A stretch of DNA of 43,484 bases. Origin: Salinivirgaceae bacterium (GTDB lineage Bacteria; Bacteroidota; Bacteroidia; Bacteroidales; SZUA-534). Both the position numbers and the translations under genes were made by a program. The notes below the pieces were generated by a model. The model was not told the DNA's origin and searched no databases. It saw nothing but the letters and a program-made list of their open reading frames with translations. Of the stretch, positions 33,288 through 41,199 are shown piece by piece (within the stretch, counting starts at the first letter, position 1; every line of letters begins with the position of its first letter). The DNA lies in the NCBI GenBank assembly GCA_017557785.1, contig JAFYYA010000069.1, positions 68,288 through 111,771 of the forward strand. Reading direction: 5' to 3'.

Positions 33288-34127
33288 ATGCTGACTTTCA
33301 AACTAAACAACAGCATTGACATGCCCGCAATGGGCTTTGGCACGTGGGCTATTGCCGACGGCACCGACACAGTCGAGGCTGTTAAAATGGCTATCGGATG
33401 CGGATTCCGTCACATCGACACGGCATCGTTCTACAAGAATGAAACGGGCGTGGGTCGTGGCATTGCCGAAAGCGGCATCAATCGCAGCGAGCTATGGGTG
33501 ACAACCAAAGTGTGGCCTACCGAGACTGGCTACGACAACACTTTGTGCGCTTTCGACGCATCGCTCAAGCGCCTTGGTCTCGATTATATCGATTTGTATC
33601 TTATTCACTGGCCAGCAACACCGTCGCGCCACACCGACTGGCGCGAGCGCAACCTTGACACCTGGCGCGCCTTCGAGAAACTCTATGCCGACGGCCGCGT
33701 GCGTGCCATTGGAGTCAGCAATTTCCTTACGAGCCATCTGCAGCCGCTTATCGACAGCTGCAAGGTGCGTCCGATGGTTGACCAACTTGAGATTCATCCG
33801 GGATACACTCAGGCCGATGACGTGGCTTTCTGCCAATCAAACAACATTGTGGTTGAAGCGTGGAGTCCGTTTGGGCGCGGTGCGGTTCTCTCAAACCCCG
33901 ACCTGACGGCTATTGCCGCCAAATACAACTGCTCAGTGGCTCAGCTATGCCTTGCGTGGTGCCGCCAGAAGCAGATTGTGCCGCTGCCAAAATCGGTAAC
34001 GGCCGAACGTGTCAAAGAGAACCTGGCGTCATTCAACATCAGCCTGTCGGCGGAAGATGTGGAAACCATCGACCGTATGCCGAAGTTCGGCTGGTCGGGT
34101 GAGCACCCCGACACAGTGGGGTTCTAA
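33288..34127 (+). CDS. Aldo/keto reductase
   Basis: The protein is 279 residues, a cytoplasmic NADPH-dependent oxidoreductase of the AKR superfamily with a (beta/alpha)8 barrel. The catalytic tetrad is visible: D44 and Y49 in GFRHIDTASFYKNE, K74 in VTTKVW and H107 in YLIHWP. Other signatures are AIGVSNF, VDQLEIHP and the cofactor-binding PLPKSVTAERVKEN. It is closest in length and motifs to the AKR5-type 2,5-diketo-gluconate/methylglyoxal reductases; the substrate cannot be assigned. The ATG at 33288 begins the first beta strand region directly. It is 12 nt upstream of the metallophosphoesterase gene and likely co-transcribed. Confidence 0.95.
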   Translation: MLTFKLNNSIDMPAMGFGTWAIADGTDTVEAVKMAIGCGFRHIDTASFYKNETGVGRGIAESGINRSELWVTTKVWPTETGYDNTLCAFDASLKRLGLDYIDLYLIHWPATPSRHTDWRERNLDTWRAFEKLYADGRVRAIGVSNFLTSHLQPLIDSCKVRPMVDQLEIHPGYTQADDVAFCQSNNIVVEAWSPFGRGAVLSNPDLTAIAAKYNCSVAQLCLAWCRQKQIVPLPKSVTAERVKENLASFNISLSAEDVETIDRMPKFGWSGEHPDTVGF

Positions 34128-34139
34128 CAACACCTAATA

Positions 34140-35243
34140 ATGAGCAGAATGTTATTGATTCCACTGCTGTTTATTGCAATTATCGGTCTGGCCGCCTACT
34201 ACATGGCCAGCCGCGTGGCGTTTGCCACAGGCATTGGCAAATGGTGGCTGTTTGCCGGTTTTTTTGTGCTTGCCTTCTTTTCGATCAACTCGATGATGGC
34301 CGCCAAAAACTACTATCCGGTGCTTCATCCGGTGGTTGTGGTGCTGTCGGCAATGGTGGGCGTCTTCCTTTATATGCTCATGGTCACTCTGCTGACCGAC
34401 CTTGCGAACTTGTTCGTGCACTTCCAACCCAAAACCTTCGGTTTGATAGTTGCCGCCGGAACCGTCCTGATTTCGACCTTCGGCATTGTCAACACATCGT
34501 GGCCGCGGCTGAAAACCATCGATATTGAGTTGCCGAAACTGACTGAACCTGTGCAGATTGCGCAACTGTCGGATGTTCATTTGGGGCATTTCCGCGGGCG
34601 CCGCAACCTTGAGAAACTGGTCCGCATTGTAAACCAAACCGATGCGCAGATGGTTGTCATCACCGGCGATATGTTCGAGAGCTTCTACAACCTTGAGCCG
34701 GCAACCCTTGAGCCGCTGAAAAAACTCACGGTGCCAATCTTTTTCGTCTCGGGCAACCACGATATGTACGTCGATGTTGACAGCGTGAAGCAGCTGATGC
34801 GCGATGCGGGTGTCAACGTTCTGGAAAACAGCATGACGGAATGTTGCGGCATTCAGATTGTCGGACTCGATTATATGCGTCCCGACGACCGCACCATCGA
34901 CCATATGCACGCCGGTGTGGGTGCAAAAACCATTGAGAACACACTGCCGGAAATAGCTATTGACAGCACCCGACCGTCGATTCTGCTGCACCACAACCCT
35001 GTGGGCGCAGAATATGCCGAAAAAGCAGGATTCGGGCTTTATCTGGCCGGCCACACTCACGGCGGACAGCTCTTCCCCGTCACTCTCTTGAACGACCGTA
35101 TTTTCAACTACAACCGCGGCTTGTACCGCTGCGGCAGTCTGCAAATATACACGTCGGAAGGTTCGGGCACGTTCGGTCCGCCAATGCGTATTGGAACCAA
35201 AAGCGAAGTAACGCTCATCAGGCTGAAGCCGACTACACGTTGA
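34140..35243 (+). CDS. Membrane-anchored metallophosphoesterase
   Basis: The protein is 367 residues. Four predicted membrane helices occupy about residues 4-24, 34-52, 62-88 and 100-118. The calcineurin-like phosphoesterase domain follows, with all metal-binding motifs: SDVHLG (D145, H147), GDMF (176-179), GNHD (205-208), LLHHNP (around 284) and GHTHGGQ (304-310). It resembles YkuE/YaeI-type enzymes that act on lipid-linked phosphoesters such as UDP-sugar lipids, but the substrate is not known here. The 3' end overlaps the 3' end of ychF by 11 bp on the opposite strand, and no terminator fits between them. Confidence 0.93.
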   Translation: MSRMLLIPLLFIAIIGLAAYYMASRVAFATGIGKWWLFAGFFVLAFFSINSMMAAKNYYPVLHPVVVVLSAMVGVFLYMLMVTLLTDLANLFVHFQPKTFGLIVAAGTVLISTFGIVNTSWPRLKTIDIELPKLTEPVQIAQLSDVHLGHFRGRRNLEKLVRIVNQTDAQMVVITGDMFESFYNLEPATLEPLKKLTVPIFFVSGNHDMYVDVDSVKQLMRDAGVNVLENSMTECCGIQIVGLDYMRPDDRTIDHMHAGVGAKTIENTLPEIAIDSTRPSILLHHNPVGAEYAEKAGFGLYLAGHTHGGQLFPVTLLNDRIFNYNRGLYRCGSLQIYTSEGSGTFGPPMRIGTKSEVTLIRLKPTTR

Positions 35244-36339
35244 AGCGGAAGTGCATGATATCGCCGTCCTCAGGCTCGTAGTCCTTGCCCTCGATGCCGA
35301 TTTTGCCGGCGTCGCGGCAGGCCGATTCCGAGCCAAGCGTCACATAATCGTTGTATTTAATAACCTCAGCACGGATGAATCCCTTCTCAAAATCGGTGTG
35401 GATGATGCCGGCGCACTGTGGTGCCTTCATTCCGGCTTTGAATGTCCAAGCGCGGGTTTCGTCGGGGCCGGTGGTGAAATATGTCTTAAGATTCAGCAGT
35501 TTGTAGGCGGCTTTGATGAGTTTTGCCACGCCCGGCTCTTCAAGGCCAAGGTCGCTCAGGAACATCTGGCGCTCGTCGTAGCTTTCGAGTTCGGCAATGT
35601 CGGCCTCAATGGCAGCGCCGATAATCAGCACGTCGGCATTCTCACCCGCAACGGCCTTCATCACCTTCTCGGTGTAGGCGTTTCCGGTTTTCACCGATGC
35701 CTCGTCAACATTGCAGACGTAGAGCACCGGCTTGTCGGTGAGCAGGTTAAGGTCGGTGAGCAGCTCTTTTTTCACGGTGGCGTCAACCTCAACGGTGCGG
35801 GCCGATTTGCCCTGCATAAGAGCCTCGCGGTATTGGGTTAGCAACTCGAGCTGTTTCTGCGCTTTCTTGTCGTTGCCCACTTTGGCAATCTTCTCAACCT
35901 TCTGAATGCGGCTCTCAACCGTCTCAAGGTCCTTGAGCTGCAGCTCGGTGTCGATAATCTCCTTGTCGGAAATCGGATCAACTGGTGCACCACCCTCACG
36001 AACGATGTTGTTGTTGTCGAAGCAGCGCAGAACGTGGATTATGGCGTCGGTCTCGCGGATGTTGGCCAAGAATTTATTGCCAAGCCCCTCGCCTTTGCTG
36101 GCGCCCTTCACAAGACCGGCAATGTCAACAATCTCGATGGTTGTTGGGATGATGCGCTTCGGATTGTCGATGGCTGCAAGCTTGTTCAGACGCTCATCGG
36201 GCACGGTGATGACACCCAAGTTAGGCTCGATGGTGCAGAACGGAAAGTTGGCCGCTTGCGCCTTGGCGTTCGACAAACAGTTGAAAAGTGTTGATTTGCC
36301 CACATTTGGCAATCCTACAATACCGCATTGAAGTCCCAT
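35233..36339 (-). CDS. ychF: Redox-regulated ATPase YchF (OLA1 family)
   Basis: The protein is 368 residues from ATG 36339 (MGLQCGIVGLPNVGKST); an ATG far upstream would add 41 unrelated residues. G1 GLPNVGKS is intact, the switch region has NFPFCTIEPN and DIAGLVKGASKGEGLGN, and G4 is the YchF-type NVDE (YVCNVDEA), which shifts preference towards ATP. The C-terminal TGS domain shows TYFTTGPDETRAWTFKAGMKAPQCAGIIHTDFEKGFIRAEV. YchF is a universally conserved ribosome-associated ATPase, negative for oxidative-stress response in E. coli. The gene has a good -7 box 25 nt upstream and converges with the phosphoesterase gene. Confidence 0.97.
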   Translation of the reverse strand: MGLQCGIVGLPNVGKSTLFNCLSNAKAQAANFPFCTIEPNLGVITVPDERLNKLAAIDNPKRIIPTTIEIVDIAGLVKGASKGEGLGNKFLANIRETDAIIHVLRCFDNNNIVREGGAPVDPISDKEIIDTELQLKDLETVESRIQKVEKIAKVGNDKKAQKQLELLTQYREALMQGKSARTVEVDATVKKELLTDLNLLTDKPVLYVCNVDEASVKTGNAYTEKVMKAVAGENADVLIIGAAIEADIAELESYDERQMFLSDLGLEEPGVAKLIKAAYKLLNLKTYFTTGPDETRAWTFKAGMKAPQCAGIIHTDFEKGFIRAEVIKYNDYVTLGSESACRDAGKIGIEGKDYEPEDGDIMHFRFNV

Positions 36340-36363
36340 TTCTCTCGATTTTAAAATTTGCGG

Positions 36364-36393
36364 CAAAAGTAGCAATAATGTGGAATGAGTAAA
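36364..36393 (-). promoter_or_regulatory. Promoter of ychF
   Basis: On the minus strand TACTTTTG (36364-36371) matches the -7 box, with TTTA at 36390-36393 as a near -33 box 18 nt away. It is 25 nt upstream of the ATG. Confidence 0.65.
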
Positions 36394-36678
36394 GTGTATT
36401 GTGACACAGGAAAGGGAAAAAACCTGCTCTACGGGCATTTGCGGCGGTATGATGAGAAACATCGTTGGGGTTGGGAAGCCGGCAGATTGGCCACGAATCG
36501 GGTAGGATATTGTTTTTCACATGATTCGCGCCCGTTTGCCCGTGTTTTTTTTGCGACTATAAACATTCCCTCTGCATCAAATCGCCATGCGCATTTGCCC
36601 GTAGAGCCCGGTTTTCAGGTTAGTTGTCAGTTAGTAGAAAAATGGTTAGTTGTTTGTTAGTAATCAATTATTTAGTAG
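36394..36678. other. Intergenic region without a supported gene
   Basis: About 285 nt lie between the ychF promoter and the stop codon of the M56 gene. I see no gene, strong hairpin or tRNA. The part near 36620-36678 is TTAGTTG/TTAGTAG-rich low-complexity sequence similar in style to other spacers here. Confidence 0.6.
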
Positions 36679-39600
36679 TTAGTTGTTGACTGCATTATTC
36701 AGTAGATACAGATTAGCCTTCAAACCGCGGTTTTCAATGTTAGCCTTGCTGGCTTCGTATTTGATTTTTTCATCAACTTCTACAAAGTTGATGCACGAGC
36801 CATCATCCAAAGCCCCGGGGAAATTGCTGACAATAAGCGTTGCGGCGTTTCCTACTTTTTCTATGGCCGGTTTCAGTTTGAATATTTCACCCGTCGGCAC
36901 ATAAAGAATTTGGCAGTTTGGTATATCGCCAACGTTGTTGACGCCAACCACCTTAATAGGTTTGCCGTTCACTGTTTTGCCGTTAGTTATTGCTTTGAGT
37001 TGACTCAGAACCTCGGTCTTGCCCAAAACGCACACCACAAAATCGCCTTTGGTTGCTGGCCACTCAACATGTTTGGTGAAATTATAAATGAGCATAGACA
37101 AAAACTTTGCGTTTTGCTCAACCGGATTTAACGAACTGTCGTTTTGGCTTTGCTCAACCGAATTTAATGAACCGCTGTTTTGGCTGGCTTGTGGCATAAG
37201 TTTGCCGTTCATTGCTTCTTCCACTGTCTTTTCAAGTTCATTGCTGGCAATATCGCGCTTTAGAATGGTGCCATCAAGACCGAAGAGTATTATTTCGCCG
37301 TTGCCAAATCCATACGTTCTGTTGGCTTGGTGACTTACATCGTAATACACCTTGTGGCTGACATCAAAACCTTTAAGAGATTCTTTGAAATAGTCGGGTC
37401 CTGAAATATAGTTGCACACAATAGAAATTGCGTCGATTGGTTTTCCTTTGAACTTTTCAAGCAGAGCATCGATTGCTTTTCCCGTTTCTTTACTTTTTTC
37501 ATCGGGCGGATAGCAGAAATTCACGAGCACATACCGGCCTTTGCCCACAATGTCTGACAGGCTCGGGCGGTTGTTTGGGTTGCTCATATTCTGCAAATCC
37601 AAATCGGCGAACATCTTGCCTGGTGCGGTGTTGGTGCGAGCTTCCTCACGGCGCTTTTGCGACTCTGCAATACTCTTTTTCCATTCATCGTCTCGTTGTT
37701 TCAGAAGTTTCACCATCGGGTTTTGCAAAGTTTTTTCGGGCAGAATGCTGTAATCGGCATTCCAAGGTCCTATCAGATATTGCATTACCAAACCAAGATT
37801 GTTGGCGTTCTTTTTCACATATTCATTAATGGCGGCATTGGCCTTATCGCCTTGTTTGTCAAATATTTCGTTGAATTTTTTCTCGGCTTTCTCCCATTCG
37901 GTGTAGAATTTTGAGCCGGTCAGTTGGTACGAAGGCATTTCCATCCTAAATCCCGGTCCTTCGTCTCGCTTAATTCCGGTTGAAGTCAAAGTGAACTGCG
38001 CATTCTCGCCGGGGACAAACGGAATGCTTATTTGATAATTATATACCGGTACACCATCGTTCAAAGTTTGCAGAACCCATACCATGCACGGATTGTCGAG
38101 ATAGGTATTGAATGTGGCCATGCCATTGCTATCAAGTTCAACATCGTCCGACAGACAATAATTTTTTGTATTTTCATCGGCACTCATAAGTTCAAGTCTG
38201 AAACCCGTAACCTCGTTTGTGAGTTCGGTTTTGAAAGTTATGCTGAAGTTCGGCTTGGGGTTGGGGGTCAGGTTTTCTCTGATATTCTCAACAATCACGG
38301 TTATATCCTGGCCATTCACATCAGCCGATTGATTAGCGCCATTTGCATTAATGAATGACACTTTCTTGCTGACTTTCTGCACCAAATCGAAATGGGCGAC
38401 ACCTTTGGGCAGCGGCTCGAAGGCGTAGCGGGCGCCGCGGATATAGTCAATGTAACGGTTGCCGCTGCTCTCGTTGTGCAGCATTTTGTACAGATTACCC
38501 GCCGAATCGCGCAGGCAGACATCGGAATTCAAATCGCCACGCTCCCAATGCGCCGCCGAAAGGGTGACAACAGTCCGTTTCTCGCAGAAATCGACATGTT
38601 TAACCTTTTGGTTGTTCCAATTGCCGTATTTCACGTTCTCCCACGTTTTGTACAAGCCATCGGGCTTGGCCGCATTCTCGTTCAAATGGTGGTTTTTGCA
38701 GTAGGTGTCGGCCAAGCGGCGAATCTTCGACACATAATTGGTGTATTGGCCCGAATAGTGTCCGTTGTGAACTGTCAGTTCGAAGGTGACGCCCGGCGCT
38801 GCAAAGGTCTCAATCCAAGCCGAGCAAATCTCGCCGCCGGGGAATATGCAGCGTATGCGGCACACGGTCAGGTCGTTAAGTTCAACCTCGTAGTGGAACT
38901 TCTTATCCACCACCGGCACGCAGGCCACGGGTGTTTCAATAATATCGAATTTCTCATCGGCAAAATAAATCAGATAACACGAGTCGGTAATTTCCGGGTC
39001 AACGGCGCCCTCAATCACAAATTTGCCGGGGCCGAGCGTTTGAAAAACTGTGCGTTCGGTGGTTGTCTGTGTTGTGGCGGCAGTCCTTATTTCCTTGATA
39101 AGTGCGTCAATGCGGGCATTAACTTCGTTTGCTGCATTTGTTTCGTCTCCTCCTTCTTCAACCATCATTTGCGCATCCATAGCAACAAACATATCTTCGT
39201 AGTCGGTAAGGGTTTTCAATCTCTCCATTATGTTTTTTTGGTAGGCGAAAAGCGTATCGTTGATAAATGTGAATATCGATTCAAGTTCCTCGCGATCGGA
39301 ATTGTTCCATTTTTCCGAAACTTCCAACAATTCAGCCTGCAATTTTGGAAAATCCTCATTATGAATCTTTTTGAGCGCAAGTTTGTCGGGGGTGTCGGGG
39401 TTTCTGTCAATATAAACCCAATTTTTAGTGAGCAAATGTGAATAGTTCACCATCGATTTACATTCCAACAGTAGCTTCTGCGTAACATAAGTTTCGTCGG
39501 GTGACAGTGCCGCAGGATTCGGTTCCGCTCTCTTTTCAGTGAAGGTGAACGCGCAGAACATTACGCCAATCCACGCCAAGGTGCCGATTTTGGCCACGCG

Positions 39601-40491
39601 GCCGAGCGTGCCGACAGCCGATTTTTTCATCTCGATAAACCGCTGGCGGATAAACGAGTGGTTGAAACCGTTCACCACAGGGCTCGACACGTTCATCACC
39701 ATCTCCAAAAGCGTTGTCTGATAAGCGTTTATGTTGACATTGGACTCAATCACGTCGTGGTCGGCCTGGAACTCGTGCACGTTGCGCAGCTCATTGCGGC
39801 AAAGCCATACAAACGGGTTGAACCAAAACAGTCTGGTTATCAACTCCATAAACCACACGTCGGCATAGTGGCGGTGGCGGATATGCGCTTTTTCGTGGCG
39901 GATAATCATACTCTTTCCCGGCTCGTGAAGACTCGCGGGCAGAAAAATGGTTTTGGCGAACGAGAAAGGCGTGTTGACGCTTGGCGAGCTAATCAGGCTG
40001 TAGCCCTCGGCGGTGTTTTCAACATCCATTTTCGATTTGATAGCCAATACTTTGCCGATATGGTAAGCCGCCAACAGCAACAGCAGCAGCGATATGGCCG
40101 GAACGGTCCACTTGAGCATCGCCATCCAATCGATAACTATAGGTTGCTTTACCTGAACGGGTTCGGCAACTGGTGCGGTGGCTGGCATAGCGGCTGGCAC
40201 TGCAGCTGGCGCGGCGGTGGTCACTTGCGCGGGCGCAATGTCGGGCGCATAGCCGGTCTCAACAGGCGCGGTTGGCGCGGTGTAGTGGCCGAAGTCAATC
40301 TGCTCAATGGCAAACTCTGTTCCCGTTGGGTAAACTTCGAACGTCAGAACGCTGATTATCAGGCTGACAATCGGCAGGGCAAGCAGATACGCGCGACTGA
40401 CGGCATAGCTGGCCTTTCCGCGCAGAACAATCCGGTAGAACACGAACAAAAGCGCAGCCGAAGCAATGAATTTCAAAAAGATAAGTAGCAT
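36679..40491 (-). CDS. M56 (BlaR1-like) metalloprotease fused to DUF4369-, thioredoxin- and YfiR-like domains
   Basis: The protein is 1270 residues. The N-terminal M56 part has TM helices at about 4-22, 34-50, 125-148 and 306-325, zinc motif HEKAH (199-203) and E240/D244 in HEFQAD, as in BlaR1/MecR1 antirepressors. A Pro/Ala-rich linker lies at about 71-118. The extracytoplasmic part has a DUF4369-like domain (about 485-590), further beta-rich segments (about 630-900), a thioredoxin-like domain (about 975-1110) where the usual CxxC position reads FCYPPDEKS (no redox pair), and a C-terminal YfiR/DUF4154-like domain (about 1130-1265; YNFTKHVEWP, FVVCVLGKTEVLSQL, CQILYVP). It lies 110 nt downstream of a BlaI-type repressor gene. 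I infer that it senses an envelope signal and cleaves or triggers loss of the repressor. No penicillin-binding sensor domain is seen. Confidence 0.85.
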   Translation of the reverse strand: MLLIFLKFIASAALLFVFYRIVLRGKASYAVSRAYLLALPIVSLIISVLTFEVYPTGTEFAIEQIDFGHYTAPTAPVETGYAPDIAPAQVTTAAPAAVPAAMPATAPVAEPVQVKQPIVIDWMAMLKWTVPAISLLLLLLAAYHIGKVLAIKSKMDVENTAEGYSLISSPSVNTPFSFAKTIFLPASLHEPGKSMIIRHEKAHIRHRHYADVWFMELITRLFWFNPFVWLCRNELRNVHEFQADHDVIESNVNINAYQTTLLEMVMNVSSPVVNGFNHSFIRQRFIEMKKSAVGTLGRVAKIGTLAWIGVMFCAFTFTEKRAEPNPAALSPDETYVTQKLLLECKSMVNYSHLLTKNWVYIDRNPDTPDKLALKKIHNEDFPKLQAELLEVSEKWNNSDREELESIFTFINDTLFAYQKNIMERLKTLTDYEDMFVAMDAQMMVEEGGDETNAANEVNARIDALIKEIRTAATTQTTTERTVFQTLGPGKFVIEGAVDPEITDSCYLIYFADEKFDIIETPVACVPVVDKKFHYEVELNDLTVCRIRCIFPGGEICSAWIETFAAPGVTFELTVHNGHYSGQYTNYVSKIRRLADTYCKNHHLNENAAKPDGLYKTWENVKYGNWNNQKVKHVDFCEKRTVVTLSAAHWERGDLNSDVCLRDSAGNLYKMLHNESSGNRYIDYIRGARYAFEPLPKGVAHFDLVQKVSKKVSFINANGANQSADVNGQDITVIVENIRENLTPNPKPNFSITFKTELTNEVTGFRLELMSADENTKNYCLSDDVELDSNGMATFNTYLDNPCMVWVLQTLNDGVPVYNYQISIPFVPGENAQFTLTSTGIKRDEGPGFRMEMPSYQLTGSKFYTEWEKAEKKFNEIFDKQGDKANAAINEYVKKNANNLGLVMQYLIGPWNADYSILPEKTLQNPMVKLLKQRDDEWKKSIAESQKRREEARTNTAPGKMFADLDLQNMSNPNNRPSLSDIVGKGRYVLVNFCYPPDEKSKETGKAIDALLEKFKGKPIDAISIVCNYISGPDYFKESLKGFDVSHKVYYDVSHQANRTYGFGNGEIILFGLDGTILKRDIASNELEKTVEEAMNGKLMPQASQNSGSLNSVEQSQNDSSLNPVEQNAKFLSMLIYNFTKHVEWPATKGDFVVCVLGKTEVLSQLKAITNGKTVNGKPIKVVGVNNVGDIPNCQILYVPTGEIFKLKPAIEKVGNAATLIVSNFPGALDDGSCINFVEVDEKIKYEASKANIENRGLKANLYLLNNAVNN
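37114..37185 (-). repeat. 36-bp in-frame duplication in the M56 gene
   Basis: Two tandem copies of a 36-bp unit (37114-37149, 37150-37185) encode similar 12-residue segments (SLNxVEQ/QNxxS pattern). They form the linker just before the YfiR-like domain. Confidence 0.9.
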
Positions 40492-40538
40492 AGTTGTATG
40501 GTATTAGTAGTTAGTGTTTAATTGGTATCAGGTATTAG

Positions 40539-40556
40539 TCCCGATAGCTATCGGGA
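40539..40556. repeat. Short palindrome, copy 2 (TCCCGATA-GC-TATCGGGA)
   Basis: A perfect 18-bp palindrome, identical to the one at 13097-13114 except for one central base. It lies in the spacer between the BlaI and M56 genes. Confidence 0.85.
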
Positions 40557-40570
40557 TTAGGTGTTGGTAG

Positions 40571-40589
40571 GGACGCACCGCGTGCGTCC
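40571..40589. repeat. GC-rich inverted repeat in the BlaI-M56 spacer
   Basis: GGACGCAC (40571-40578) and GTGCGTCC (40582-40589) flank a 3-nt loop. With the preceding GTA it recalls the GTAGAGACG palindromes at 30639-30986 and may be a diverged member. It begins 15 nt from the previous palindrome and could weaken read-through from the repressor into the M56 gene. Confidence 0.75.
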
Positions 40590-40601
40590 GCTTTTTGAAT
40601 C

Positions 40602-40997
40602 CTATTTATCATTTGTGTTTTTCGGTTCATCACCCTTATCCATTTCCTTCAGAATCTCGGCAAGTTCCTCGCGGCTGATTTTCTCGCTTTTGGCAAAGAA
40701 CGAGAAGAACGACTTCATCGAGCCGCCAAAAACAGTGTTGCAGGCGTCGTTCATAAAACCGCCTATGTACTCGTCGCGGCTCAAAATCGGACTGTAAACG
40801 TAGGCCTTGCCAACTCTCTTGTAGTCCACAACGCCCTTTTTGGTCAGAATCTGCATAAAGGTCAGAGTTGTGGTATAAGCCGGTTTCGGTTCGGCCAGCA
40901 TATCGTGAATCTGCTGCACAGTGGCCTTGCCTTTATCCCACAAAATGTTCATTAGATGAAGTTCAGCTTTCGTAAGTTGATTGTTTTCCTTTTTCAT
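40602..40997 (-). CDS. BlaI/MecI/CopY family transcriptional repressor
   Basis: The protein is 131 residues. The N-terminal winged helix (about 8-80) shows LTKAELHLMNILWDKGKATVQQIHDML and TTTLTFMQILTKKGVVDYKRVGKAYVYSP, the classical BlaI/MecI DNA-binding pattern. The C-terminal helices (about 85-125) serve dimerisation in the family. Such repressors bind TACA/TGTA-type palindromes and are removed by a BlaR1-type sensor protease, which is encoded next (36679-40491). A perfect operator candidate overlaps its own -7 box, so autorepression is likely. The neighbouring palindromes lie in the 110-nt gap to the M56 gene. No beta-lactamase gene is present in the window. Confidence 0.93.
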   Translation of the reverse strand: MKKENNQLTKAELHLMNILWDKGKATVQQIHDMLAEPKPAYTTTLTFMQILTKKGVVDYKRVGKAYVYSPILSRDEYIGGFMNDACNTVFGGSMKSFFSFFAKSEKISREELAEILKEMDKGDEPKNTNDK

Positions 40998-41020
40998 ACC
41001 ATATAATTTTAAAATCTTAG

Positions 41021-41036
41021 TACTACAAAAGTAGTA
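41021..41036 (-). promoter_or_regulatory. BlaI-type operator overlapping the repressor's -7 box
   Basis: TACTAC-AAAA-GTAGTA is a perfect inverted repeat resembling BlaI/MecI operators (ACTACA...TGTAGT type). The minus-strand -7 box TACTTTTG (41026-41033) lies entirely inside it, with GTTG 19 nt further upstream (41053-41056) as a -33 box. The ATG is 23 nt downstream. A repressor bound here would block its own promoter. Confidence 0.75.
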
Positions 41037-41199
41037 GTTATTTTTAAACGCACAACAGGTAAGTGAAAATTTTTACGTATTTTTTAGTAATGATTGGTTA
41101 AAGTGATGGCTAAAACACTATAATTCTTTCGTTTGTGGTCTGAAGCTCGTTTTCGAAATAAATAAGAGCAAAGACCTTTCCTTTTAAACCCTAACCTTC

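Noticed and set aside
36385-36660. 91-codon plus-strand open frame in the ychF-M56 spacer
   Set aside because: It begins inside the ychF promoter region, has no recognisable motif, and ends in low-complexity TTAGTTG sequence.
38392-39441. 349-codon plus-strand open frame opposite the M56 gene
   Set aside because: It lies entirely inside the M56 gene, which has clear domains on the minus strand; no promoter or family match was seen.
40602-40997. Beta-lactam resistance regulator pair
   Set aside because: The repressor is BlaI-like, but there is no beta-lactamase gene in the window and the M56 protein lacks a penicillin-binding domain, so a resistance role is not supported.
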